The notes beneath the pieces were generated by a model. It had not been told where the DNA came from. It saw only the letters and a list, made by a program, of their open reading frames with translations, and did not search any database. Position numbers and translations under genes: made by a program. A DNA stretch of 64,000 nt from Falsirhodobacter sp. 20TX0035 (GTDB taxonomy: Bacteria; Pseudomonadota; Alphaproteobacteria; Rhodobacterales; Rhodobacteraceae). Location of the stretch: assembly GCF_028307215.1 (NCBI RefSeq), contig NZ_JAQMHV010000011.1:1-64000 (forward strand), in the 5' to 3' direction. Shown here piece after piece: positions 1 to 9,993 of this stretch; the first letter of the stretch is position 1, and each line of letters begins with the position of its first letter.

Positions 1-665
<665 letters not shown>

Positions 666-1080
666 TACCTTGGTTCAGGCGGGACACGCGATCACGCCGG
701 TAGTGCTGTCTTACACGCGCCGCTTCCCGAGATGCAGGTCGATCTGGTGACCGAGGGGCGGCTGGTCGATATCGTGGCTGAGGGCTTCGATCTGGGCATA
801 CGCCCTGCCGATCTGGTCCCGCGCGACATGATCGCGCTGCCCTTCGGCAAGCCGCAGCAATTCTCGGTCGTCGCCTCGCCTGAATGGCTGGCGGAGCATC
901 CGGACCCCGCTGACCTGCTGACCCGAGACTGCATCCGGGTGCGTCTGCCGAACGGGGCCTTGCTCCGCTGGCATTTCGAGCGCAGTGGCGAACAGGTCTA
1001 GATCGACGTCTAAGGCCGTCTGACGCTGGATGAGGCGGTCATCGCCGGTGCCGCCGCTCTGGACGGCGCAGGGTCAGCAG

Positions 1081-1717
1081 GGCTACCCATGCCGTGTCTG
1101 TCGCACTTGCCACCACCTCTCCCACTGTCGCCTCGGGTGACCTAGAGCAAGGAGCGAATTGTCAGCCAGAAGCGCCTGTTCCAGCCTAAGCGCGTCTGGT
1201 TCAAGATAATTCGACTGACCAAGTCTCTGCAGGGTAGCTGCATGGGCGTGGCGGACCTTCCAGTTGAGGGTCTGGAGCCTCGTGCTGATATCGTTTCCGG
1301 CGTTCGAACGCGCCATCGGTCTGGGAAGATCTATTCCACCTTTTCCCAGAGCACTCGGGACACTTTTCGACCGACGATTTCCTACTGGCAGGCCATTTCT
1401 ACGCCGGCTGCCGCTCAGCGCGCGACGCGACGCGCTGTAGCGAGCAGACTCGCGGCGCCGCCATGTCGGCCGACGAGCATCGTCATCGACCACGCGGGAA
1501 GGAGGCTTGGCGTCGGCAGCGCCAGGGCGCATCCATCCGCAAGGTTGACAAGCGAGGTGTTGCGCAGCATCGCCGCGTTTACTGCCAGTGACAGTCGGAG
1601 CCTCTGGTAAACGGCCGGAAATGTCTGCCGCTAATGATCGCTTAGTCCCATACGATCGCCTTTGGCTGTGGCGCCTTAGTGAGGAAGCGCGTTTTTACCA
1701 ATTAGCAGCGGACGGTC
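1081..1717. other. no recognisable gene
   Basis: Open frames exist on both strands (about 1242-1610 rightward and 1083-1532 leftward), but neither shows a ribosome binding site, a recognisable motif or natural-looking composition. The stretch lies between two pseudogenes and is best read as decayed sequence. I see no RNA gene or repeat here. Confidence 0.5.
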
Positions 1718-1947
1718 TGGGTCGGCATCAGGGGAACATGGGGATCGCTGTTCTGGTTCTTCGCCTTTGCCCTGCAGAACGTGGCCTATGTTCGCGCACT
1801 TGGCCAGATCGAGATGGTGTTCACGCGGATCGTCTCGTTCCTTGTCTTCTGCGAGCGGTTGACATGGCGCGAAGCGGCGGCATCGCCCTCATCTGCGCGA
1901 GCATTCTCCTGCTGATCCTAACACTGGGACGACTTAGTGAAAAATGA
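1718..1947 (+). pseudogene. DMT/EamA-family exporter, C-terminal remnant
   Basis: Starting near 1718 the frame reads WVGIRGTWGSLFWFFAFALQ, then NVAYVRALGQIEMVFTRIVS and FLVFCERLTWREA. This is the usual ninth-to-tenth helix region of drug/metabolite-transporter permeases. A frameshift near 1870 moves the last helix to another frame (GGIALICASILLLILTLG), ending at 1947. The N-terminal eight helices are absent. It is a third broken gene in the same small region and supports reading 80-2100 as decayed accessory DNA. Confidence 0.65.
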
Positions 1948-2123
1948 TCTGGAAGTTCTGCGATTGGCGACTGTCGGCGATATCCTACTCCGAGGTGGAA
2001 AACTCATTCGGCGGGTTCTCTCGGAGGAATGTCTCGATATCGGTATGAGTCTGGGGAAATCTTGTGCTGATGACGATCAGCCTTCAGCAGACGCTTCCAT
2101 TGCCTTCCCTACCGAAAGGCCAG

Positions 2124-2612
2124 TCAGACAGGCAATGCTTGAATAGAGGCGCGGGGCCTACCGGCCTCTTTCCAAAGATATGCGATCGTGACCGGAAGCC
2201 GGAAGCGGCGGGGTCCGGCCGCGCCGGGGTTCAGCCAGAGGGTACGGCCGTTCTTCTCAATGCTTGGCTTGTGGGAGTGGCCGGAGATCACGACGTCCCA
2301 CCCTTCGGCTTCCGGATCGGCTTTCAGGGTCTTGCGGTCGTGGATCATGTGGATCCGCATTCCCCCGATGGTCAGGCTGACCGTCTCAGGCAGCGCCCGG
2401 GCCCAGTGGCCGCGGTCGATGTTGCCGCGGATCGCCGTCACCGGCGCGATCCGGGCCAGCGCGTCAAGATGGTCGGGATCGCCTATGTCGCCCGCATGCA
2501 GGATGCGGTCGACACCCTCCAGCGCCTCCAGCGCCTCCGGGCGGAGCAGGCCATGGGTATCGGAAATGACGCCGATGCGCCTTTCACGGCAGGGCTGACA
2601 GGGTGGTGGCAA
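2124..2612 (-). CDS. YfcE/MJ0936-type metallophosphoesterase
   Basis: The 162-residue protein has the metal-binding motifs of the small calcineurin-like phosphoesterases in order: GVISDTHG (residues about 13-20), LHAGDIGD, IRGNIDRG and ISGHSHKP, followed by WLNPGAAGPRR. These place it with the YfcE/MJ0936 phosphodiesterases, which hydrolyse small phosphodiesters in the cytoplasm using two divalent metals; the physiological substrate is unknown. The only in-frame start upstream of the first motif is a TTG at 2612 with a poor ribosome binding site, so the 5' end is uncertain. The gene is transcribed away from the secreted lyase at 2781, and its 3' end faces the pseudogene region. Confidence 0.85.
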   Translation of the reverse strand: MPPPCQPCRERRIGVISDTHGLLRPEALEALEGVDRILHAGDIGDPDHLDALARIAPVTAIRGNIDRGHWARALPETVSLTIGGMRIHMIHDRKTLKADPEAEGWDVVISGHSHKPSIEKNGRTLWLNPGAAGPRRFRLPVTIAYLWKEAGRPRASIQALPV

Positions 2613-2780
2613 GGGGCAGATCCTGATTGGTCATGGCACGCAGGTGGTTCATCGGGCACGGCTTCGCAAGAAGCTTCCTTGCCCTGAGCCGGGATCGGGC
2701 GAACAATGAACGCGGACGGCTGCACCGGCGAGAGATGTCGGGGCGCCCGTGCGGCGCGTCCGGTTCCGGAGGAGGAAACA

Positions 2781-4304
2781 ATGACATATCCAGCACACAA
2801 GCGGCGCCAAGGGCCGCTTCGCAACACCATCATGGGGATCGCCTTGACCTGCCTGCCCACGCTTGCACTTGCCCAAGGTGCCGGAACCCGCGACAGCTTC
2901 TTCTGGATCGGCGAGATCAACAAGGCCAGCGCCGTGATCAACACCGAGGAAGGGCTGCTTGATCCGGCCATGACGCCGGGCATCGCCGCCGCACTTGTGA
3001 AGGTGCTGGAGGATGGCAACCAGCCGGGGGCCAAACGCCCGCAAAGCGTCATCACCTTTGAACCGTTGCTGATCGACGCCGGGGGGCAGGACGTCACGCT
3101 GCTTCACGCCGGTCGGTCCAGTCAGGACATGCTGTCCACCGCCCGCGCCGCCATCCTGCGCGATCATCTGCTGGCGCTGGCCGAGCAGTTGAACACCACC
3201 TCCCGCACGATGGTGGAGTTGGCAGCCCGCCATGTGGACACGATCGTTCCGAACTACACCAACGGGGTGGCGGCGCAGCCCAACAGCTACGGCCACGCGC
3301 TGCTGGGCCATGCGGCAGGCCTTGACCGCGACGCGCAGCGCATCCGCGAGGCCTATGTGCGGCTCGACCGCTCGGCGATGGGCACGACGGTGCTGAACGG
3401 CACCAGCTGGCCGCTGAACCGCGAGCGGATGGCCGACTACCTCGGCTTTTCCGGCGTGGTCGAGAATGCCTATGACGCGGCGCAGATCTCGCCCGTGGAT
3501 CTGGCGGTGGAACTGGGGTCCATCGTTTCCTCCGTCGCGCTGCATTCGGGCAGCTTCATCGAGGATGTGATGGGCCAGTATGGCCAGACCCGCCCGTGGA
3601 TCCTGCTGCGGGAAGGGGGTGACAACACCTACGTGTCCTCGGCGATGCCGCAGAAGCGCAATCCGGGCATCCTGAACTCCACCCGCAGCGACGCTTCCGA
3701 GGCGCTGACGCTGGCGATGGGGCCGATCCTGCAGCAGCACAACCTGCCGCCGGGGATGAGCGATGCGAAAAGCCCCGACCGCAACACCAAAATGCTGGAG
3801 GCCGCGACCGGCACGCTGGAAGGGCTGGACGACATCCTTCATGCGCTGAACATCAACCCCGAACGGGCGATGGAGGAGCTGAACAGCGACTGGACCGCCT
3901 CGCAGGAACTGGCGGATCTGCTGATGCGCGAACATGGCATGCCGTTCCGCGTCGGGCACCACTTCGCCTCCGAGATCGTGACGCATGCGCGGCAGGAGGG
4001 TCTTGGCCCGCTGGACTTCCCCTATGCCGAGGCGCAGCGCATCTATGCCGAAGCGGTCGCGGACACGGATTACCCGCAGGACCTGCCCATCACCGAGGAC
4101 GCGTTCCGCGCCGCCCTTGATCCCGCCGCCATCATCCGCGCCCGCGCCACCTCCGGCGGGCCGCAACCGGCCGAGATGGAGCGGATGCTGACCGCCGCCC
4201 GTGACCGGCTGACCGCGCAGGACGCGTGGATCGCGGAACGTCGTGCCCGTATCGACGATTCTCTGGCCCGGCTTGACGCGGACTTCGCCAAGCTGCTGCC
4301 CTGA
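2781..4304 (+). CDS. secreted argininosuccinate-lyase-family C-N lyase
   Basis: The 507-residue protein belongs to the fumarase/aspartase/argininosuccinate lyase superfamily. HAGRSSQDMLSTARA corresponds to the family's first conserved block, and SSAMPQKRNPG (about residue 290) is the catalytic-loop signature that normally reads GSSxMPxKxNP. The start at 2781 is fixed by an excellent GGAGGAA at 2770-2776. It gives an N-terminus with basic residues, a hydrophobic core (IMGIALTCLPTLALA) and an ALAQ-type cleavage site, so the enzyme is probably periplasmic. True argininosuccinate lyases are cytoplasmic, and no arginine-pathway genes are nearby. Relatives of this fold cleave substituted aspartic acids such as EDDS; a periplasmic amino-polycarboxylate or succinyl-amine lyase is my inference. 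The TRAP operon starts about 400 bases downstream. Confidence 0.8.
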   Translation: MTYPAHKRRQGPLRNTIMGIALTCLPTLALAQGAGTRDSFFWIGEINKASAVINTEEGLLDPAMTPGIAAALVKVLEDGNQPGAKRPQSVITFEPLLIDAGGQDVTLLHAGRSSQDMLSTARAAILRDHLLALAEQLNTTSRTMVELAARHVDTIVPNYTNGVAAQPNSYGHALLGHAAGLDRDAQRIREAYVRLDRSAMGTTVLNGTSWPLNRERMADYLGFSGVVENAYDAAQISPVDLAVELGSIVSSVALHSGSFIEDVMGQYGQTRPWILLREGGDNTYVSSAMPQKRNPGILNSTRSDASEALTLAMGPILQQHNLPPGMSDAKSPDRNTKMLEAATGTLEGLDDILHALNINPERAMEELNSDWTASQELADLLMREHGMPFRVGHHFASEIVTHARQEGLGPLDFPYAEAQRIYAEAVADTDYPQDLPITEDAFRAALDPAAIIRARATSGGPQPAEMERMLTAARDRLTAQDAWIAERRARIDDSLARLDADFAKLLP

Positions 4305-4713
4305 GTGTCGTTACCGTTCCGACACAAGTTGCCGGGGCGGCTGCGGTCGCTTCGTGCGAGGGGGCGAGCGAAAGGGGCTGCTTCCCCTTAGCTTCCGGGG
4401 GGCTAAGTCGGAGCTCCGGCGATAGCGCTCCGGCTCAGCGTTCATAGGGGTGGACGTCTAGAGCGAAGAAAATCCTCACCCTTCCGCCGCAGGACCAAAT
4501 GCGGATCCTGCAGGGCGGGGGAGCCGCGCTGGCAGGGCCGAGCATCGCTCACCGGATGCTCGGCGGCCACGCCAAGGCGGAGACATGATGCAGGAGGCAT
4601 GGCTGCGCGGGCAGAACGGAGATCACAACCGTATTTCTCACGTCATCATCATACACATTGACATCTTGCATACTAGTGTATCATATGCCTGCAAGCCCTG
4701 TGGAGGAGGCGGA
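4305..4713. other. spacer upstream of the sugar-acid operon
   Basis: Directly after the lyase stop, GTGTCG (4305-4310) can pair with CGACAC (4320-4325), but no T-run follows, so it is at best a weak terminator. The stretch to about 4620 has no recognisable gene and may be relict sequence. The last 90 bases contain an AT-richer promoter area with TTGACA at 4659-4664 and the inverted repeat ATAC-N4-GTAT at 4670-4681, listed separately as an operator. Confidence 0.5.
4659..4690 (+). promoter_or_regulatory. promoter and candidate GntR operator of the sugar-acid operon
   Basis: A TTGACA at 4659-4664 is followed by an AT-rich segment. The bases CTTGCATACTAGT (4665-4677) match, at 12 of 13 positions, the reverse complement of the sequence at 12753-12765 just upstream of the GntR gene. 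Inside it, ATACTAGTGTAT (4670-4681) is an ATAC-N4-GTAT inverted repeat, the size expected for a FadR-like dimer site. The site lies 33-49 bases before the start codon, overlapping the presumed -10 region, so the regulator would probably act as a repressor. The match was found by eye; binding is inferred. Confidence 0.6.
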
Positions 4714-5730
4714 ATGATTTCGATCTCGGTGGCCAAGCCGTTCGACTTGCGCGTGAAGGAAGCCGACGCGCCAAAGGTCGGTCCGAATGAACTTCTGGTG
4801 CGCGTTCGGCGGGCGGGGATTTGTGGATCGGACCTGCACATCCTGCACGGGTCCAACCCCTTCGCGAAATATCCTCGCGTCATCGGCCACGAATTCGCAG
4901 GCGAGGTGATCGGATTGGGCGAGGGGGCGACCGGATTCCTGGTCGGCGACAATGTAGTGGTGGATCCGGTCATCGCCTGCGGGCACTGCTACCCCTGCCG
5001 CATCGGACGCCCGAACGTTTGCGCAAACCTTGAGGTGATGGGCGTCCATCGCGACGGCGGGTTCCGCAGCGTCGTGGCCGTGCCCGCCGCCAACGCCATC
5101 AAGCTTCGCCCGGAGACGCCCATCGCGATCGGCGCGCTGGCCGAGCCGTTCTCCATCGCCGCGAACATCCTGGGCCGCACCGGTTGCGGGCCGGAGGATA
5201 CGGTCCTGCTCTATGGCGCGGGAACCGTGGGGGTGACGGTGATGCAGGTGGCCAAGGTCAGCGGCGCGCGCGTGATCGTGGCCGACCCCGACGCCGCCCG
5301 GCTGGAACGCGCGCTGACCTTCGGCGCGGACCGCGTGCTGCGGTCGGGCCATGACGACATTCCGGCGCAGGTCGCAGGCGAAACGGACGGCCTTGGCCCC
5401 ACCATCGTCATCGACTGCGCCGGCGTGCCCGCATTGCTGGAGGAGGCGTGCCGCGTCGCCTCCCCTGCCGGGCGGATCGGGATCATGGGGTTCTCGCCCG
5501 CGCCCTGCAACATCTCGCAGCAGGAGATCGTGAAGAAGGAGCTCACGCTCTACGGCTCGCGCCTGAACCGGCGCCTTCTGCCCGAGGTGGTGGGCTGGCT
5601 GGAAAGCGGCCGCCTGAAGCCCGAGGCGATGATCACGCAGACCTTTGCCGCCACCGACGCCGCTGCGGCCTTTGCCCTTTTCGAGAACGAGCCGGGTCGG
5701 ACCATCAAGATACAGCTCGATTTCGACTGA
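4714..5730 (+). CDS. zinc-dependent alcohol dehydrogenase, L-gulonate/L-galactonate 5-dehydrogenase type
   Basis: This 338-residue medium-chain dehydrogenase has the catalytic-zinc cysteine in GICGSDLH, the GHEFAGEV block, the structural-zinc loop with GHCYPCRIGRPNVC, and a Rossmann motif LLYGAGTVGV. The start at 4714 is preceded by GGAGGAGGCGGA. The style (SDLHxLHGSNPFxKYPRVIGHE, an NVC loop, a short C-terminus) resembles RspB/YjjN sugar-acid dehydrogenases, which oxidise L-gulonate or L-galactonate at C5 to a keto-hexonate. The operon then carries a fructuronate-reductase-like enzyme and UxuA, so oxidation of L-gulonate to D-fructuronate would feed straight into them. Threonine or sorbitol dehydrogenase activity is the main alternative. 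It is first in an operon running to 12026. Confidence 0.75.
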   Translation: MISISVAKPFDLRVKEADAPKVGPNELLVRVRRAGICGSDLHILHGSNPFAKYPRVIGHEFAGEVIGLGEGATGFLVGDNVVVDPVIACGHCYPCRIGRPNVCANLEVMGVHRDGGFRSVVAVPAANAIKLRPETPIAIGALAEPFSIAANILGRTGCGPEDTVLLYGAGTVGVTVMQVAKVSGARVIVADPDAARLERALTFGADRVLRSGHDDIPAQVAGETDGLGPTIVIDCAGVPALLEEACRVASPAGRIGIMGFSPAPCNISQQEIVKKELTLYGSRLNRRLLPEVVGWLESGRLKPEAMITQTFAATDAAAAFALFENEPGRTIKIQLDFD

Positions 5731-5778
5731 CACGGCCGGGAGGGCCGCACGACACGCATGAACCTGGGGAGGATCACC

Positions 5779-6750
5779 ATGCTTTCGACACTCAAGACCG
5801 CCATTCTGGCCGGCGCCTGCGCGCTGGCGATGACCGCCGCCGCACAGGCCGAAACCGTCATGAAGCTGGGCCATCTCGCGAACGAGACGAACTCGTGGCA
5901 TCTCGCCTCGCTCAAGTTCGCCGAGGAGGTGAAGGCCCGCACGAACGGCGAGATCACGATCCAGATCTTCCCGAACGACACGCTGGGCAAGGAAGTGGAC
6001 CTGATCAAGGGGATGCAGTTCGGCACCGTCGACTTCACTATCACCGGTGAATCGATGCAGAACTGGACGCCCTACGCCTCGCTTCTGGCGGTGCCTTACG
6101 CGATCCGCGATCTGGACCACATGGAAAAGGTCGTGAACGGCCCCGTCGGCCAGAAGATCGCCGAGGAGATCCAGGAGAAGGTCCGCGTCATCCCGCTGAC
6201 CTGGTTCGCCCGCGGCGCGCGCGAGCTGACGTCGAACCGCCAGATCAAGACGCCGGCGGACTTGAACGGGCTGAAGCTGCGCGTGTCGAACGTGCCGCTG
6301 CACGTCACCTACTGGAACGCGGTGGGCGCCAAGGCCACGCCGATGGCCTTCTCCGAAGTCTTCACCGGCCTGCAAAGCCACGTGATCGAGGCGCAGGAGA
6401 ACCCGCTCGCCCTGATCCGCTCCGCCTCCTTCTCCGAGGTGCAGCACTACGTGAACATGACCGACCATGTCCGCAGCTGGATCTACCTTGCCGTCAGCGA
6501 GCGCAACTTCAACAAGCTGACCGAAGAACAACAGCAGGCCATCCGCGAGGCCGCGCGGATCGCCCAGACTTACGAGCGTGAACTGTTCCTGAAGAACGAG
6601 CAGGACGACCGCGCCGCCCTTGAACAGGCCGGGATGGAGTTCGTGGAGGTCGACAAGGCCGCCTTCGCCGAGGCCGGGTCCAAGGCCGTGTCCGAGGCGC
6701 TTGGTGACGAGCTGCGCCCGCTTTACGACGAGATCGTCGCCACGAAGTGA
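5779..6750 (+). CDS. dctP: TRAP transporter substrate-binding protein DctP
   Basis: The 323-residue periplasmic protein starts with a clear signal peptide ending AAAQAE and then VMKLGHLANETNSWH, the usual opening of DctP-family binding proteins. It contains the LRVSNVPLHV block, whose arginine contacts the substrate carboxylate, followed by YWNAVGAKATPMAFSEVFTG and HVIEAQENPL. An in-frame ATG also lies at 5758, but the GGGGAGGA at 5766-5773 and the signal peptide favour 5779. The protein captures a carboxylated ligand for the DctQ/DctM pair that follows. From the catabolic genes in the operon, a hexonate or hexuronate is the likely ligand. Confidence 0.92.
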   Translation: MLSTLKTAILAGACALAMTAAAQAETVMKLGHLANETNSWHLASLKFAEEVKARTNGEITIQIFPNDTLGKEVDLIKGMQFGTVDFTITGESMQNWTPYASLLAVPYAIRDLDHMEKVVNGPVGQKIAEEIQEKVRVIPLTWFARGARELTSNRQIKTPADLNGLKLRVSNVPLHVTYWNAVGAKATPMAFSEVFTGLQSHVIEAQENPLALIRSASFSEVQHYVNMTDHVRSWIYLAVSERNFNKLTEEQQQAIREAARIAQTYERELFLKNEQDDRAALEQAGMEFVEVDKAAFAEAGSKAVSEALGDELRPLYDEIVATK

Positions 6751-6793
6751 CGGCTGCGCGGGCGGCACGCCCGCGCCCCAACCGGAGGCCGCC

Positions 6794-7288
6794 ATGCGCA
6801 CCCTGTTCGAAACCCTGCTTTCCGCGATGATCTGGATCTGCCGCACCGGCACCGTCCTTGCCTTCGCGGTCCTGATCACCGTCGTCACCATGCAGGTGAT
6901 CGGCCGGACGCCCGGCGTCACCATGCCCGCCTGGACCGAGGAGATCTCGCGCTTCGCGCTGCTGCACCTCGTGGCCTTCTCCTGCGGGCTCGCCCTTCTG
7001 GACGGAGAGATGGTGAACGTCGACCTCGTCACCTCCCTGCTGCCCGACCCGGTGCGGGCGGCGGTGTCGAAGATCGTCGACGTGATCATCATCGTCTTCG
7101 CGCTGGCGATGATCCCCAGTTCCTGGCTCTACCTCGCGTTCAGCATGGGGGAACGCACGCGGTCCTTCGACGCGCCGATGGTCATCTCCTACGTGATCGT
7201 CCTGATCATTCCCGTCAGCCTCGCCTTCTTCGGGTTCGCCCGGCTGATCGGCTATGGCCGCACCCCCACGCTGGAGGAGCTCGTCTGA
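6794..7288 (+). CDS. dctQ: TRAP transporter small membrane subunit DctQ
   Basis: This 164-residue protein has four predicted membrane segments. The first is LAFAVLITVVTMQVIGR, and TEEISRFALLHLVAFSCGL and GEMVNVDL form the usual DctQ central motif (W-TEE-sR). The start at 6794 has GGAGG six bases upstream. It forms the membrane complex with DctM, and its stop codon overlaps the DctM start (TGATG), so the two are translationally coupled. Substrate specificity is set mainly by DctP. Confidence 0.9.
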   Translation: MRTLFETLLSAMIWICRTGTVLAFAVLITVVTMQVIGRTPGVTMPAWTEEISRFALLHLVAFSCGLALLDGEMVNVDLVTSLLPDPVRAAVSKIVDVIIIVFALAMIPSSWLYLAFSMGERTRSFDAPMVISYVIVLIIPVSLAFFGFARLIGYGRTPTLEELV

Positions 7289-8565
7289 TGCTTGTCGCCG
7301 TCCTGTTCGGCACCTTTGCTGTCTCCCTCATGCTTGGCGTGCCGGTGGCGATCTCGCTCGCCCTCGCCTCCATGGTGTATCTTCTGCTGGAAGGTATCGA
7401 CCTCTCGGTCGTGCCGCAGTTCATGTATGCGGGCATGGACAGCTTCGTGCTGCTGTGCATCCCCGGCTTCGTGCTGGCGGGCAACCTGATGAACGGCGGC
7501 GGGATCACCGACCAGATCGTCCGTTTCTCCAGCGCCGTGCTGGGGCATATCAGGGGCGGCCTGGGGCTGGCCAACGTGGGCGGGTCCATGATCTTCGCGG
7601 GCATCTCCGGCACCGCGGTGTCGGAAACCGCCTCCATCGGCGCGGTCATGATCCCCGCGATGAAGAAGGCGGGCTATTCCGGCGGGTTCGCGGCGGCGCT
7701 GACGGCCTCGGCCTCCACCGTGGGTCCGATCATTCCGCCGTCGGTTCCGATGATCATCGTGGGCACGCTGACGGGCCTGTCGGTGGGGCGGATGTTCATG
7801 GCGGGGGCCATTCCGGGCATCCTGATGGGCCTTGGCATGATGCTGACCTGCTACATCATCGCCCGTCGCCGCAACTACCCCAAGGGCAAGTGGGCGGGCT
7901 TCGCCGAGATCTTCCGGTCGGGCAAGGCCGCGTTCTGGGCGATCCTGATGACGGCGATCATCCTTTACGGCATCGTCGGCGGCATCTTCACCCCGACCGA
8001 GGCGTCCATCGTCGCGTCGATCTACGCCTTCCTGGTGGGCATGTTCATCTACAAGGGGTTCACCCTGCGCGACCTGCCGCGCATCCTCTTGAACAGCGCC
8101 ATCGGGTCGGGGGCGCTGATCCTGCTGGTCGGCTTCGCCAACCTCTTCGGCTGGATCCTCACCTCCGAACAGATCCCGCAGGCGATCGCGGCTTACATGC
8201 TGTCGCTGACCGAGAACAAGTATCTCATCATCCTGATGGTGAACGCGCTGCTGCTGATCGTCGGCACCTTCATGGAAACCATCGCGGCCCTGATCATCCT
8301 GTTCCCGCCCCTGCTGGCGGTGGCGACCGCGGTGGGGATCGACCCGATCCACTTCGCGATGATCGCGGTCATCAACCTGATGCTGGGCCTGACGACGCCA
8401 CCCGTAGGCATCTGCCTGTTCGTCGCGGGCAACATCGCGCGGGTCCCCCTCGGCACCGTCGCGCGCGAGGTGGTGCCCTTCCTTCTGTGCAACATCATCG
8501 TGCTGATGCTGGTGTCGTTCATTCCGGCCATCTCGCTCTGGCTGCCCAGCATGATGTTTGACTGA
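7288..8565 (+). CDS. dctM: TRAP transporter large permease DctM
   Basis: The 425-residue multi-helix permease begins with a helix MLVAVLFGTFAVSLMLGVPV and contains the DctM signatures GGSMIFAGISGTAVSETASIG, ASASTVGPIIPPSVPMII and NLMLGLTTPPVGICLF. Length and topology are normal for the family. It imports the DctP-bound acid using the sodium or proton gradient. Its start overlaps the dctQ stop, and its own stop overlaps the start of the dehydrogenase at 8565, so transport and catabolism are tightly coupled. Confidence 0.93.
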   Translation: MLVAVLFGTFAVSLMLGVPVAISLALASMVYLLLEGIDLSVVPQFMYAGMDSFVLLCIPGFVLAGNLMNGGGITDQIVRFSSAVLGHIRGGLGLANVGGSMIFAGISGTAVSETASIGAVMIPAMKKAGYSGGFAAALTASASTVGPIIPPSVPMIIVGTLTGLSVGRMFMAGAIPGILMGLGMMLTCYIIARRRNYPKGKWAGFAEIFRSGKAAFWAILMTAIILYGIVGGIFTPTEASIVASIYAFLVGMFIYKGFTLRDLPRILLNSAIGSGALILLVGFANLFGWILTSEQIPQAIAAYMLSLTENKYLIILMVNALLLIVGTFMETIAALIILFPPLLAVATAVGIDPIHFAMIAVINLMLGLTTPPVGICLFVAGNIARVPLGTVAREVVPFLLCNIIVLMLVSFIPAISLWLPSMMFD

Positions 8566-9983
8566 TGGAACGTTTGTCCCGCACCACTCTGCCCCGCGCC
8601 CACGCCCGCTTGCCGCGTTTCGATCCGGCGGCGGTGGGCACCGGGATCGTGCATCTCGGCCTTGGCGCGTTCATGCGCGCCCATGTCACCGCCTTCAACG
8701 ACGACGCGATGGAGGCGTCGGGCGACCTGTCCTGGGGCATCGCAGGCGTCAGCCTGCGCAGCTCCGATCCGACCGCCCGGCTGAGCCCGCAGGACGCGCT
8801 GTTCACAGCAGTGGAACGCGGGGCCGACACCCGCGCCCGCATCCTCGGCAGCCTGACCGCCGCGATCCACGCACCCACCGAACACGGACGGATGATGGGG
8901 CTGCTGACCGCGCCCGAGACCCGGATCGTGTCCCTGACCATCACAGAAAAGGGCTATTGCCACGATCCGGCGACCGGCTATCTGCGGCCGGACCATCCCG
9001 ATGTGGTGGCCGATCTGGCCTCCGACACGCCCCGCACGGCGCCGGGGCTGATCGTCGCGGCGCTGGCCGCGCGGCGGGCGGCGGGTGCCGCCCCCTTCAC
9101 GGTCCTCTGCTGCGACAACCTTCCGCAGAACGGCCGCGTCACCCGTCAGGTCGTGAGCGGCTTCGCAGCGCTGCGGGACGAGGCGCTGGCCACGTGGATC
9201 AAAGACAACGTGGCCTTCCCCTCCACCATGGTGGACCGGATCGTGCCCGCGGTGACCGAGGATGTGCTGGCCGAGACCGCCGCCCTGATCGGCTTGCGGG
9301 ACGAGGCCTGCGTCTTGCACGAACCTTTCGGCCAGTGGGTGATCGAGGACACCTTCCCCCAAGGCCGTCCCGACTGGCATCTGGCCGGCGCGCAGATGAC
9401 CGACAACGTCGAACCGTGGGAGCTGATGAAGCTGCGGATGCTGAACGGCACCCATTCCGCGATGGCCTGGCTGGGCACGCTGGCGGGGGTGCAGACGGTG
9501 GGCGAAGCCATCACCGACCCCGACATCGGCCCCTTCATCGACGCCCTGTGGGAGGAGATCATCCCGACCGTCCACGGCACGGACCTGCACGCCTATGCGG
9601 CCGACCTGCGCGCCCGCTACGCCAATCCCGGGATGCGGCACCTGACCGCGCAGATCGCGAGCGACGGGTCGCAGAAGTTGCCGCAGCGCATTCTTGGACC
9701 CATCCGCGACCGGAGGGCGGCGGGGCAGGACTGGACGCGGCTGGCGCTTGTGGTCGCGGCCTTCCTGCGCCACGCCCAAGGGGTGGCGGATGACGGGACG
9801 GCCCTGCGCATCTCGGACCCGCTGGCCCCGCTTCTGGGCGGCACCGCGCGCGAGATGATGGCCCTGCCGCAAATCTTCGGCCCCCTGGGTCAGGATCCCG
9901 CCTTCGTGGCGGCGATCGAAGACCAACATCACAAACTGGCCCGCGACGGGGTCCGCGCCACGCTGCGCGCCCTTGCCGGCTGA
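8565..9983 (+). CDS. mannitol-dehydrogenase-family reductase, probably D-fructuronate/mannonate oxidoreductase
   Basis: The 472-residue polyol-specific long-chain dehydrogenase has the N-terminal GIVHLGLGAFMRAH motif, a nucleotide-binding start, and the family signature LMKLRMLNGTHSAMAWLG near residue 290, whose lysine and asparagine/histidine are catalytic. Members include mannitol dehydrogenase and UxuB. With UxuA encoded next, interconversion of D-fructuronate and D-mannonate is the most economical role. The ATG overlaps the dctM stop by one base. Other polyol or uronate substrates (tagaturonate, mannitol) cannot be excluded from sequence alone. Confidence 0.8.
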   Translation: MERLSRTTLPRAHARLPRFDPAAVGTGIVHLGLGAFMRAHVTAFNDDAMEASGDLSWGIAGVSLRSSDPTARLSPQDALFTAVERGADTRARILGSLTAAIHAPTEHGRMMGLLTAPETRIVSLTITEKGYCHDPATGYLRPDHPDVVADLASDTPRTAPGLIVAALAARRAAGAAPFTVLCCDNLPQNGRVTRQVVSGFAALRDEALATWIKDNVAFPSTMVDRIVPAVTEDVLAETAALIGLRDEACVLHEPFGQWVIEDTFPQGRPDWHLAGAQMTDNVEPWELMKLRMLNGTHSAMAWLGTLAGVQTVGEAITDPDIGPFIDALWEEIIPTVHGTDLHAYAADLRARYANPGMRHLTAQIASDGSQKLPQRILGPIRDRRAAGQDWTRLALVVAAFLRHAQGVADDGTALRISDPLAPLLGGTAREMMALPQIFGPLGQDPAFVAAIEDQHHKLARDGVRATLRALAG

Positions 9984-9993
9984 GGAGACGCGT

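Noticed and set aside
4305-4325. Intrinsic terminator after the secreted lyase gene
   Set aside because: The six-base stem has a nine-base loop and no T-run; too weak to call.
4681-7092. An 803-codon leftward gene opposite the dehydrogenase and dctP
   Set aside because: Shadow frame with biased composition; the TRAP operon on the other strand has clear motifs and ribosome sites.
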